The position numbers were made by a program, and so were the translations under genes. A stretch of DNA of 5,376 nt from Betaproteobacteria bacterium (lineage in GTDB: Bacteria; Pseudomonadota; Gammaproteobacteria; Burkholderiales; Rhodocyclaceae): NCBI GenBank assembly GCA_028868235.1, contig JAGWUW010000200.1, positions 1-5,376 on the forward strand, written 5' to 3'. Shown in pieces: positions 1-5,376 of this stretch (positions are counted from its first letter, which is position 1; each line of letters begins with the position of its first letter). The notes beneath the pieces were generated by a model. It searched no databases and was not told where the DNA came from. It worked only from the letters and a program-made list of their open reading frames with translations.

Positions 1-1317
1 AGCCACGTCGATGCGGCGGTCAAGGCTGCCCAGGCTGCTTTCCCGGCCTGGAGCCGCAAACCCGATGCCGAACGCAAGCAATTGATGCACGCGTTGGGGG
101 CGGCGCTCGAAGCCAACATGCCCGAGTTGATGCGCCTGGTTACGCTGGAAACCGGCAAGCCGCAGGGGGGGCTGAACGGCGTGGGGGCGGGCATGGAGGT
201 GGGCGGTTCGATTGCTTGGACGCACGTTACGGCCGATCTCGAATTGCCGGTCGAGGTCATCCAGGACAATGCCGAAGCACGTGTCGAGGTGCATCGCAAG
301 CCGCTTGGCGTGGTCGGCTCGATCACCCCATGGAACTGGCCGCTGATGATCGCCATCTGGCACGTCATCCCCGCCCTGCGCGCCGGCAATACCGTGGTCC
401 TCAAGCCGTCGGAAATGACGCCGGTAGCGACCGCACGTTTCGCCGAACTGGCCAACGCCATCCTGCCGCCGGGCGTGCTCAACTTCGTCACCGGCGCCGC
501 CGGTTCCGACGTCGGGCCGGCCATGACTGGCCATCCGGGTATCGCCAAAATCGTGTTCACTGGTTCAACAGCGACTGGCAAGCGCATCATGGCCAACGCC
601 TCGGGAAACCTGAAGCGCCTGACGCTGGAACTGGGCGGCAACGACGCCGGCATTGTGCTGCCCGATGTCGATGTGAAGGGCATCGCGCCCAAGCTGTTTG
701 GCGTCACCTTCCACAACAACGGCCAGACCTGCGCCTGCCTGAAACGCCTCTACGTACATGAAAGCATCTACGACACGCTGTGCGGCGAACTGGCCAACCT
801 GGCGCGCAACACCGTGGTCGGCGACGGCATGAATCCGGAGACCCAACTCGGTCCGATCCAGAACGCCATGCAACTGGCCAAGGTCGAGGAACTCGCCGAG
901 GACGCACGCGCTCACGGCGCCCGCTTCCTGTGCGGCGGCAAGCGCAAGGCTGGTCCCGGCTATTTCTACGAGCCGACCATTGTTGCCGATATCACCGATG
1001 GCGTTCGCTTGGTTGACGAGGAACCGTTTGGCCCCATTCTGCCGGTCATCAAGTACCGCGATCTCGACGAGGTTATCGCCCGTGCCAACGCCAACCCGGC
1101 TGGTTTGGGCGGCTCGGTGTGGTCGAACGATCCGGCCAAGGCGGCCGAGGTGGCGCTACGTCTGGAATGCGGTACTGCCTGGGTCAATGAGCATGGCGCC
1201 ATCCAGCCAGATGCGCCGTTTGGCGGCGTCAAGCAATCGGGTATCGGCGTCGAATTCGGCCATTACGGCTTGGAGGAATACACCTCCATCCAGACCCTGA
1301 AGGTCATGAAGGCTTGA
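1..1317 (+). CDS. NAD-type aldehyde dehydrogenase, AldA-like (5' end outside window)
   Basis: Aldehyde dehydrogenase superfamily enzyme oxidising an aldehyde to its carboxylate in the cytoplasm. The reading frame is open from base 1 (SHVDAAVKAAQ...), so the start lies upstream. The visible 438 residues lack roughly 30-45 N-terminal residues compared with the usual ~475. Landmarks in fragment numbering are PWNWP with the oxyanion Asn112; KPSE with Glu138, the position associated with NAD rather than NADP use; the nucleotide-binding FTGSTATG, Gly188 to Gly193; the general base Glu210 in LELGG; the catalytic Cys244 in GQTC; EEPFGP at 340-345; and PFGGVKQSG near the C-terminus. A second cysteine lies two residues after the nucleophile (CAC). 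The stretch after Cys244 (LKRLYVHESIYD) recalls the AldA-like ALDH group from memory of that family. The substrate is unknown. A strong terminator follows, so this gene ends an upstream transcription unit. Family is certain; pathway is not. Confidence 0.95.
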   Translation, partial: SHVDAAVKAAQAAFPAWSRKPDAERKQLMHALGAALEANMPELMRLVTLETGKPQGGLNGVGAGMEVGGSIAWTHVTADLELPVEVIQDNAEARVEVHRKPLGVVGSITPWNWPLMIAIWHVIPALRAGNTVVLKPSEMTPVATARFAELANAILPPGVLNFVTGAAGSDVGPAMTGHPGIAKIVFTGSTATGKRIMANASGNLKRLTLELGGNDAGIVLPDVDVKGIAPKLFGVTFHNNGQTCACLKRLYVHESIYDTLCGELANLARNTVVGDGMNPETQLGPIQNAMQLAKVEELAEDARAHGARFLCGGKRKAGPGYFYEPTIVADITDGVRLVDEEPFGPILPVIKYRDLDEVIARANANPAGLGGSVWSNDPAKAAEVALRLECGTAWVNEHGAIQPDAPFGGVKQSGIGVEFGHYGLEEYTSIQTLKVMKA

Positions 1318-1360
1318 TTCGATACGCCTTTTCTGTCGTCATCTCTCCTCTGCGGAGTTT

Positions 1361-1388
1361 CCGGTCGCCGCGTGCGACCGGTTTTTTT
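1361..1388 (+). terminator. Rho-independent terminator after aldehyde dehydrogenase
   Basis: A perfect 8-bp GC-rich stem, CCGGTCGC (1361-1368) with GCGACCGG (1374-1381), has a 5-nt loop CGCGT and is followed at once by seven T (1382-1388). This is a textbook intrinsic terminator on the plus strand, 43 bases after the aldehyde dehydrogenase stop. A weaker 4-bp stem CTCC/GGAG (1345-1357) stands just before it. No T-tract serves the opposite direction, so it is unidirectional. Confidence 0.93.
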
Positions 1389-1394
1389 GAGGGG
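1389..1394 (+). promoter_or_regulatory. Ribosome binding site of the GNAT gene, abutting the terminator
   Basis: GAGGGG lies 5 bases upstream of ATG 1400 and directly follows the terminator T-tract. It favours ATG 1400 over the in-frame GTG at 1394, which overlaps the ribosome binding site itself. Confidence 0.7.
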
Positions 1395-1399
1395 TGCCC

Positions 1400-1930
1400 A
1401 TGAGTCAGTTTCAAATACCGACCCGAATCGAGTCCGAGCGCCTGATCCTGCGCATGTTCTGCGAGGATGACTGGCGCAGCATGCATCTCCATTACAGCAA
1501 CCCTGAGTGCACCCGTCATACGCTGGGGCGCGTGGCAACCGAGGGCGATAGTTGGCGTTTGACGGCGACGCTGGCCGGCCACTGGCTGCTGCGCGGCTAC
1601 GGCCCCTATGCGCTGGAGGAAAAGGCGAGCGGCGCGATGCTCGGTGCCGTCGGTCTTTGGTATCCCGCCGATTTTCCTGAACGCGAAATAAAGTGGGCAT
1701 TGCTCCCCGCGTGCCAGGGGCGTGGCTATGCCCGCGAAGCCGCGCGGGCTGTGCAGGAGATGGCCGCCGAGGTTTATCCCGGCCAGCCTCCGATCAGCTT
1801 TATTCACCGCGACAACGCAGCTTCCATCCGGGTCGCGCAGGCTGTCGGTGCCAGCTTGGAGGACGAGGTCGATTTTCGCGGTAGCCGCTTCCAGATCTAT
1901 CGTCATCCAGCTCGAGTGGAAAAAGCGTAA
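1400..1930 (+). CDS. GNAT family N-acetyltransferase (RimJ/RimL-like)
   Basis: A 176-residue GCN5-related acetyltransferase that would transfer the acetyl group of acetyl-CoA to an amine on a protein N-terminus or small molecule; the acceptor is unknown. The N-terminus IESERLILRMFCEDDW (10-25) is typical of the Acetyltransf_3 / RimJ-RimL branch, in which a TxRLxLR strand opens the fold. The acetyl-CoA pyrophosphate loop is QGRGYA at 106-111, followed by the helix REAARAVQEMA. The C-terminal HRDNAASIRVAQAVGA (136-151) matches the family's N-x-x-S helix and the following turn. The length is normal for a single domain with no signal peptide or membrane segment. The gene stands alone between a terminator and the promoter of the TRAP operon. 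I see no clear promoter of its own in 1318-1360, so it may depend on read-through of the terminator. It is probably unrelated to the catabolic genes around it. Confidence 0.9.
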   Translation: MSQFQIPTRIESERLILRMFCEDDWRSMHLHYSNPECTRHTLGRVATEGDSWRLTATLAGHWLLRGYGPYALEEKASGAMLGAVGLWYPADFPEREIKWALLPACQGRGYAREAARAVQEMAAEVYPGQPPISFIHRDNAASIRVAQAVGASLEDEVDFRGSRFQIYRHPARVEKA

Positions 1931-1942
1931 AAAATTCGAAGA

Positions 1943-1962
1943 GATGTTGACTCGCTAACATC
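1943..1962. promoter_or_regulatory. Dyad over the -35 box of the dctP promoter (candidate operator)
   Basis: GATGTT (1943-1948) and AACATC (1957-1962) form a perfect 6-bp inverted repeat with an 8-bp spacer, overlapping the -35 hexamer at 1947-1952. Its right arm is shared with the outer arm of the larger palindrome next to it. The binding factor is unknown. Confidence 0.5.
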
Positions 1963-1975
1963 GTAGTGATTTAAT
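1947..1975 (+). promoter_or_regulatory. Predicted sigma-70 promoter of the dctPQM operon
   Basis: The -35 hexamer TTGACT (1947-1952, 5 of 6 to TTGACA) is separated by 17 bp from the -10 hexamer TTTAAT (1970-1975, 5 of 6 to TATAAT). The -10 is preceded by TGA at 1967-1969, fitting an extended -10 (TGn). Transcription would start near 1982, giving a leader of about 54 bases before the dctP ATG. The surrounding DNA is AT-rich against GC-rich genes. Predicted from sequence only. Confidence 0.75.
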
Positions 1976-1993
1976 TTGATCACTAATATGTTA
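1956..1993. promoter_or_regulatory. 38-bp nested interrupted palindrome over the dctP -10 box (candidate operator)
   Basis: The inner arms TAGTGAT (1964-1970) and ATCACTA (1979-1985) are perfect inverted repeats across an 8-bp AT-rich centre. Outside them, after 2 unmatched bases on each side, TAACAT (1956-1961) and ATGTTA (1988-1993) are again perfect inverted repeats. Thirteen of 15 positions per half are symmetric about 1974.5, which falls inside the -10 hexamer. There is no T-tract, so it is not a terminator, and the predicted transcript starts inside it, so it most likely acts as DNA. The arm spacing does not fit a CRP or FNR site. Confidence 0.7.
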
Positions 1994-1997
1994 ATAA

Positions 1998-2030
1998 ATG
2001 TGGGCCCGACCCATATCTCTTCGAGGAGAT
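1998..2030 (+). promoter_or_regulatory. dctP leader with two small hairpins and ribosome binding site
   Basis: The predicted leader can form a 7-bp stem, ATGTGGG (1998-2004) with CCCATAT (2010-2016), including one G-U pair. A second stem pairs ATCTCT (2015-2020) with GGAGAT (2025-2030) around a TCGA loop, also with one G-U pair. The second stem covers most of the Shine-Dalgarno GAGGAG (2023-2028), which lies 7 bases from ATG 2036 and fixes that start. The two stems share bases 2015-2016. The ribosome binding site is solid; a regulatory role for the stems is speculative. Confidence 0.45.
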
Positions 2031-2035
2031 GCCGA

Positions 2036-3073
2036 ATGAACTACCGTCACTTTGTCCTGCTTGGCGCCATGGCCGTTTCCATCCCGGTCTTTGCACAGGA
2101 GGTCACTTTCAAGATTGCCCACTTCCTGCCGGCTGGTGTTCCTGCCCAGCAGCGCGTGCTGCAACCGTGGTGCGACGACATCAAGAAGGAATCGAGCGGT
2201 CGTATTGCCTGCCAGTTTTACCCGGCCATGCAGTTGGGCGGAACGCCGGCGCAACTGGCCGATCAGGTCAAGAATGGCGTGGCCGACATCGCGTGGACTG
2301 CGCCCGGTTATTCGACAGGTCGTTTTCCGGCGATCGAGGCTTTTGAACTGCCTTTTCTGGTTTCGGATGCGACCTCCGGCAGTCGTGCGGTCTGGAAGTA
2401 CTACCAACAGTACGCACAGAAGGAGTTTGGCGCCTACAAGGTACTGGCTTTCCATGTTGATGGTGGCCAGGCCGTGCATACCGGGTCCAAGGCCGTGAAG
2501 AGCATCGCCGACTGGAAGGGGCTCAAGCTGCGGGCCTCCACCCGTCTCGGTACCAAGACCGTCGCCGCCCTGGGCGGCACACCGGTGGCGATGCCGCCGT
2601 CACAACTGACCGAGTCGATTTCCAAGGGTGTCGTGGACGGTGCCATGGGAGCCTGGGAGCTGGTCGTTCCGCTGAAGCTCGACGAGGTTGCTAAGTTCCA
2701 CTCGCAACCACCAGCTGGTCAACCCTATCCGTCGGCCACCGTGTTGATGGTGCTGATGAACAAGCAGAAATACGACGGCCTGCCGGCTGATCTGAAGGCT
2801 GTGATCGACAAGCGCAGTGGCGCGGTGCTGAGCGAAAAATTCGGGCAGGTCTTCGACGAAGAAAACCGCAGCTCGCACAAAAAGGTGCTGGCACGCGGCA
2901 ACAAGGTCACCGACTTTAGTGCCGCTGAAATGGATGCGATGCGCAAGGCAACGGTTGTCGTCGAGGAGGAATGGATCAAGCAGGTTGCCGAAAAGGGCCT
3001 GGATGGAAAGAAGCTGGCTGCGGCGGCACATGAATTGTCGATAGCCGAAGCGGCGGCTCTGGGCCGCAAGTGA
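2036..3073 (+). CDS. dctP: TRAP transporter periplasmic substrate-binding protein, DctP family
   Basis: Periplasmic receptor of a tripartite ATP-independent (TRAP) transporter, capturing an organic acid and delivering it to the DctQM membrane complex. It has 345 residues, normal for the family. ATG 2036 is chosen because GAGGAG lies 7 bases upstream and a clear Sec signal peptide follows: YRH, a hydrophobic core at 6-17, and a probable cut after VFA20. An upstream in-frame ATG (1976) would start inside the promoter palindrome. Family landmarks are FKIAHFLP (25-32), QFYPAMQLGG (from residue 60), and GLKLRAS with Arg166, which matches the carboxylate-gripping arginine of SiaP/DctP proteins (mature position about 146). 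The downstream QLTESISKGVVDGAMGAWE matches the usual L-x-x-G-x-VDG-x-E segment. The mature protein has only two cysteines, Cys46 and Cys59, placed for a possible disulphide. It is first in the operon, 34 bases before dctQ. The ligand cannot be told from the sequence. Confidence 0.95.
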   Translation: MNYRHFVLLGAMAVSIPVFAQEVTFKIAHFLPAGVPAQQRVLQPWCDDIKKESSGRIACQFYPAMQLGGTPAQLADQVKNGVADIAWTAPGYSTGRFPAIEAFELPFLVSDATSGSRAVWKYYQQYAQKEFGAYKVLAFHVDGGQAVHTGSKAVKSIADWKGLKLRASTRLGTKTVAALGGTPVAMPPSQLTESISKGVVDGAMGAWELVVPLKLDEVAKFHSQPPAGQPYPSATVLMVLMNKQKYDGLPADLKAVIDKRSGAVLSEKFGQVFDEENRSSHKKVLARGNKVTDFSAAEMDAMRKATVVVEEEWIKQVAEKGLDGKKLAAAAHELSIAEAAALGRK

Positions 3074-3107
3074 GCGATTGGGCCTGGATAGCTAGAGTGA
3101 GGGTTTC

Positions 3108-3638
3108 ATGAGTGGTCATGTCAGTGAATTGCCGGTAGTGCTAGGGGGGCGAGGGTTTACCCGCCTACTGCTCGCGCTGACCAAGGGGTTTGCGCTGCTG
3201 GGCGGGGGGATGTTCATCTCGATGATCGTGCTTTCGGTCATTTCCATCATCGGTCGCAAGCTATGGAGCGCACCGATCAACGGCGATCTGGAAATGTTGC
3301 AAATGGGTACCGGGATTGCGGCGGCAGCCTTCTTTCCGTACTGCACGCTGATGGGTGAGCACCTGCGTGTCGAGTTCTTTACGGCAAAACTGTCGGTTCG
3401 CGCGCATTCTGTGCTCGATGGCATTGCCAATCTGCTGCTTGCTATCGCGATGGGGCTGTTGACCTGGCGGACTTCGATCCAGGTCCGTGAAATCTACGAA
3501 GCGGGGGAGGTGTCGGTAATGCGCAACATTCCGATCTGGATTCCCATTCTTTGTTTGGTGCCTAGCCTTGGGCTGACAGCGCTATGCGGCCTGAACCGCG
3601 CTCTCCATCATTTTGTCGCCAAGGGAGTTGAACAATGA
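3108..3638 (+). CDS. dctQ: TRAP transporter small membrane subunit, DctQ family
   Basis: Small permease subunit of the TRAP transporter, which pairs with DctM in the inner membrane and helps dock the loaded DctP. It has 176 residues with four hydrophobic segments at about 27-48, 66-82, 103-120 and 140-160, the usual DctQ topology. The linker after helix 1, GRKLWSAPINGDLEMLQM (49-66), and GEHLRVEFF (83-91) after helix 2 are characteristic of the family. ATG 3108 follows TGAGGG (3098-3103) with a short 4-base gap. The stop overlaps the dctM start as ATGA (3635-3638), which suggests translational coupling and equal subunit output. Nothing is truncated. Sequence similarity in this family is low, so the call rests on topology, the linker motifs and position between dctP and dctM. 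Confidence 0.93.
   Translation: MSGHVSELPVVLGGRGFTRLLLALTKGFALLGGGMFISMIVLSVISIIGRKLWSAPINGDLEMLQMGTGIAAAAFFPYCTLMGEHLRVEFFTAKLSVRAHSVLDGIANLLLAIAMGLLTWRTSIQVREIYEAGEVSVMRNIPIWIPILCLVPSLGLTALCGLNRALHHFVAKGVEQ
3622..3638 (+). promoter_or_regulatory. dctM ribosome binding site inside dctQ and ATGA overlap
   Basis: AGGGAG (3622-3627) within the dctQ reading frame lies 7 bases upstream of the dctM ATG (3635). That ATG overlaps the dctQ TGA stop. This fits translational coupling. Confidence 0.7.
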
Positions 3639-4969
3639 GCGGGATTACCGTCGGCCTTCTCGGCTTCGGCTTTATGCTGCTACTGCTCGCCTTGCGCGTG
3701 CATATCGGCATTGCCATGTTTACGGCGGGAGCGGCTATCTATCTGGTCATCAACCATGGTGACCCAAATGCCCTGTTGTTTACCCTGAACGACCTGGCTT
3801 ATGCCCGCCTCTCCAACTACAACCTGTCGGTTATTCCGCTGTGCATGCTGATGGGACAGTTTGCCACCCACGGTGGCCTGTCTCGCTCGCTTTTCCAAGC
3901 GGCCGGTACGCTGATCGGCCATTGGAAAGGAGGCTTGGCGATGTCCGGTTCGATGGCCTGCATCGGTTTCGGCGCGATCAGCGGCTCGTCGCTGGCGACC
4001 GCTGCCACCATGGGACAGGTGGCGCTGCCGGAACTGATGAAGAAGGGCTATTCGGGGCGCCTGGCGACCGCGACGCTGGCGGCCAGCGGCACGCTCGGCA
4101 TCCTGGTTCCACCTTCGGTGCCGCTGGTGATCTACGCGGTGCTGACCCAGGAGTCGATCGGCAAGCTGTTCGCAGCTGCCGTCGTACCCGGCATCATCGC
4201 GCTGCTCGGTTATCTCACGGTGATCCGCGTCATCGTCACGCGTAACCCGGCTGCCGGCCCGGCCGGTGAAAAAGCCAGCTGGCAAGAGCGTCTGGTCGCG
4301 CAGTTCAAGGTGTTACCGGTGCTCGGTTTATTCTTGGTCATTGTTGTCGGCATCTACGGCGGGTGGGCCAGTCCAACCGAGGCGACCTCGATCGGCGCCG
4401 CCGGTTGTGGCCTGATCGCCTTCTTCTTCGGTGGCCTGCGCGGCAAGGAATTGGTCACCAGCATCTACAAGACCGCTGTCGCCACGGCGATGATCTTCCT
4501 TGTCCTGGCCGGAGCCGATCTGCTCAACTCGGCGCTGGCCGTATCGCAGATGCCGGTAGAGCTGTCCGAGTGGGTAAAGAACAGTGGGATGCCGCCGTTG
4601 CTGGTGTTGTTCGCCGTGCTCGGTATCTACATCCTGCTCGGTTGCGTGATGGATTCACTGGCCATGCTGTTCCTGACCATCCCCATTTTCTACCCGATGA
4701 TTATGGGCCTGGATTTCTGGGGCATGGCACTGGTCGACAAGTCGGTGTGGTTCGGCATTCTGGTTTTGATGGTGGTCGAAATCGGCCTCGTCCATCCCCC
4801 GGTCGGCATGAACCTCTACATTATCAACAAGCTTGCCAAGGGTGTGCCGATGACCGAAACAGCCTGGGGCGTGATGCCTTTCCTGGCCTCGGACTTCGCG
4901 CGCATCCTGCTGCTGGTTTTCTTCCCGGCGATTCCGCTGTGGCTGGTGCACATGCAAAGTGCGGGTTGA
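3635..4969 (+). CDS. dctM: TRAP transporter large permease, DctM family
   Basis: Large membrane subunit that forms the substrate path of the TRAP transporter, normally driven by sodium symport. It has 444 residues, close to the family's 425-440. There are about a dozen hydrophobic segments across the whole protein, consistent with a two-repeat elevator-type fold. Landmarks are GAISGSSLATAATMGQVALP from residue 113; SGTLGILVPPSVPLVIYA around 151-168, the first re-entrant loop region; GWASPTEAT (243-251); GCVMDSLAMLFLTIPIFYP (336-354), the counterpart in the second repeat; and VHPPVGMNLYIIN (386-398). SGSS and the PP and PTEAT motifs are hallmark conserved positions of DctM proteins near the ion and substrate sites. 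The gene follows dctQ with an ATGA overlap and is followed after 30 bases by a HpaG-like gene without a terminator between. Family is certain; the transported acid is unknown. Confidence 0.96.
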   Translation: MSGITVGLLGFGFMLLLLALRVHIGIAMFTAGAAIYLVINHGDPNALLFTLNDLAYARLSNYNLSVIPLCMLMGQFATHGGLSRSLFQAAGTLIGHWKGGLAMSGSMACIGFGAISGSSLATAATMGQVALPELMKKGYSGRLATATLAASGTLGILVPPSVPLVIYAVLTQESIGKLFAAAVVPGIIALLGYLTVIRVIVTRNPAAGPAGEKASWQERLVAQFKVLPVLGLFLVIVVGIYGGWASPTEATSIGAAGCGLIAFFFGGLRGKELVTSIYKTAVATAMIFLVLAGADLLNSALAVSQMPVELSEWVKNSGMPPLLVLFAVLGIYILLGCVMDSLAMLFLTIPIFYPMIMGLDFWGMALVDKSVWFGILVLMVVEIGLVHPPVGMNLYIINKLAKGVPMTETAWGVMPFLASDFARILLLVFFPAIPLWLVHMQSAG

Positions 4970-4988
4970 GTAATTAAAGATCTGAATC

Positions 4989-4992
4989 AGGA
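4989..4992 (+). promoter_or_regulatory. Ribosome binding site of the HpaG-like gene
   Basis: AGGA lies 7 bases before ATG 5000 in the 30-base gap after dctM. It supports that start, and the gap shows no terminator or promoter. Confidence 0.6.
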
Positions 4993-4999
4993 CTCGAAC

Positions 5000-5376
5000 A
5001 TGATCAAACAAAAAGTCAGCGGCACGGTGTACGGCGTCATTCTGAATGACACCATTTCCGTCCAGAAAATCGGCTCGCTGGAGGAGGCTCCGTACAAGGG
5101 CGCTCCCAAGGCGCCGGTGCTTTATCTCAAACCGGCCAATACCCGTGTCGGATGCGGCTCGGTGGTGAGCCTGCCGGCCGGAGCGGGCAGCGTCGAAGTC
5201 GCTGCTACCATCGGTCTGGTCATGGGCCGCGCTGCCGCGCGACTGGTGGCGGACAACGCGCTGGAATCAGTCGCCGGCGTCGTACTGGCCGCCGACCTGA
5301 GCCTGCCGCACAGCAGTTATTACAGACCCGCCATCCGTGAGAAGTGTTTCGATGGTGCGCTCCCGATCTCATTGGT
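5000..5376 (+). CDS. hpaG: HpaG/HpcE-like fumarylacetoacetate hydrolase family protein (3' end outside window)
   Basis: The first 125 residues are visible, open to the window end. The sequence follows the N-terminal half of HpaG/HpcE, the isomerase/decarboxylase of homoprotocatechuate (4-hydroxyphenylacetate) degradation that converts 5-oxopent-3-ene-1,2,5-tricarboxylate. Matching stretches, recalled from the enterobacterial protein, are GTVYGVILN (8-16), PYKGAPKAPVLYLKPANT (31-48), the IGLVMGRAA strand (71-79) and SLPHSSYYRPAIREKCFDG (101-119). In catalytic FAH-fold domains the strand before the VxG motif carries two metal-binding glutamates as E-x-E. Here those positions appear to be Ala68 and Thr70, while the third ligand position, Asp99, is kept. 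The HpaG N-terminal half likewise lacks the pair, so this looks like a G1-type domain needing a catalytic G2 domain, either later in the same protein or in a separate gene. ATG 5000 has AGGA 7 bases upstream. It probably shares the dctPQM transcript. FAH fold is confident; the exact substrate is not. Confidence 0.82.
   Translation, partial: MIKQKVSGTVYGVILNDTISVQKIGSLEEAPYKGAPKAPVLYLKPANTRVGCGSVVSLPAGAGSVEVAATIGLVMGRAAARLVADNALESVAGVVLAADLSLPHSSYYRPAIREKCFDGALPISL

Noticed and set aside
565..915. Antisense open frame within the aldehyde dehydrogenase gene
   Set aside because: It overlaps the most conserved catalytic part of the dehydrogenase and shows no motif or ribosome binding site of its own. 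It is a shadow frame.
1..1317. Identity as HpaE, the semialdehyde dehydrogenase of the homoprotocatechuate pathway
   Set aside because: The HpaG-like neighbour makes this tempting, but the active-site surroundings (NNGQTCACLKRLYVHES) and C-terminus differ from remembered HpaE, which has SINGERCTAGSR. A terminator also separates the units.
1964..1985. CRP-type site (GTGA...TCAC) in the dctP promoter
   Set aside because: GTGA and TCAC are separated by 10 bases, whereas CRP sites have 6 between TGTGA and TCACA. The site also sits over the -10 box. It does not fit FNR spacing either.
1956..1993. Palindrome as transcription terminator of the GNAT gene
   Set aside because: The arms are AT-rich, there is no T-tract after the right arm, and a near-consensus promoter lies across it.
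1976..2035. A longer dctP product starting at the upstream in-frame ATG at 1976
   Set aside because: This ATG lies within the predicted promoter palindrome, upstream of the likely transcription start, has no good ribosome binding site, and would put about 20 residues before a well-formed signal peptide. ATG 2036 has GAGGAG at the right distance.
1931..2035. Sigma-54 promoter upstream of dctP, as in DctB/DctD-controlled transport genes
   Set aside because: No TGGCAC-N5-TTGC-like element with GG/GC at -24/-12 spacing is visible in the gap, whereas a good sigma-70 promoter is.
3680..4285. Long open frames antisense to dctM and in its other plus-strand frames (for example 3841-4245 and 4363-4977)
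   Set aside because: Their products are rich in Arg, Pro, Gly and His with no recognisable fold, as expected from shifted frames of a GC-rich gene. They lie wholly or almost wholly within dctM, which has clear DctM motifs throughout.

Overview
The window is about 5.4 kb of compact bacterial chromosome. All genes lie on the plus strand and are GC-rich with strong G/C preference at third codon positions, while the one regulatory gap is AT-rich. Gene content (a TRAP dicarboxylate-type transporter, a HpaG-like enzyme of aromatic meta-cleavage pathways, and an AldA-like aldehyde dehydrogenase) and codon style suggest a proteobacterium, most likely a betaproteobacterium of the Rhodocyclales/Burkholderiales type. 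That placement is inference: there is no rRNA or marker gene here.

Layout. (1) Bases 1-1317 hold the 3' part of an NAD-type aldehyde dehydrogenase gene with all catalytic residues present, closed by a strong intrinsic terminator at 1361-1388. (2) A stand-alone RimJ/RimL-type GNAT acetyltransferase (1400-1930) follows, its ribosome binding site abutting the terminator's T-tract. (3) An AT-rich gap of 105 bp (1931-2035) carries a near-consensus sigma-70 promoter (TTGACT, 17 bp, extended TTTAAT), a 38-bp nested interrupted palindrome centred on the -10 box, and a second smaller dyad over the -35 box. (4) A complete TRAP transporter operon follows: dctP (periplasmic receptor), dctQ (small membrane subunit) and dctM (large permease), with dctQ and dctM overlapping by ATGA. 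(5) Thirty bases downstream, apparently in the same transcript, starts a fumarylacetoacetate-hydrolase-fold protein resembling the N-terminal half of HpaG/HpcE. It runs off the end of the window.

How the genes may work together. The TRAP system would import an organic acid using the sodium gradient. The HpaG-like enzyme downstream suggests that the acid is aromatic, or feeds a meta-cleavage type route such as homoprotocatechuate degradation. The upstream aldehyde dehydrogenase could act in the same catabolism but is in a separate transcription unit. The substrate cannot be read from this sequence.

The gene content looks conventional, and I see no evidence of a radically new system. The most notable structure is the dctP control region, where the dyads overlap both promoter boxes and look like operators for an unidentified regulator not encoded in this window.
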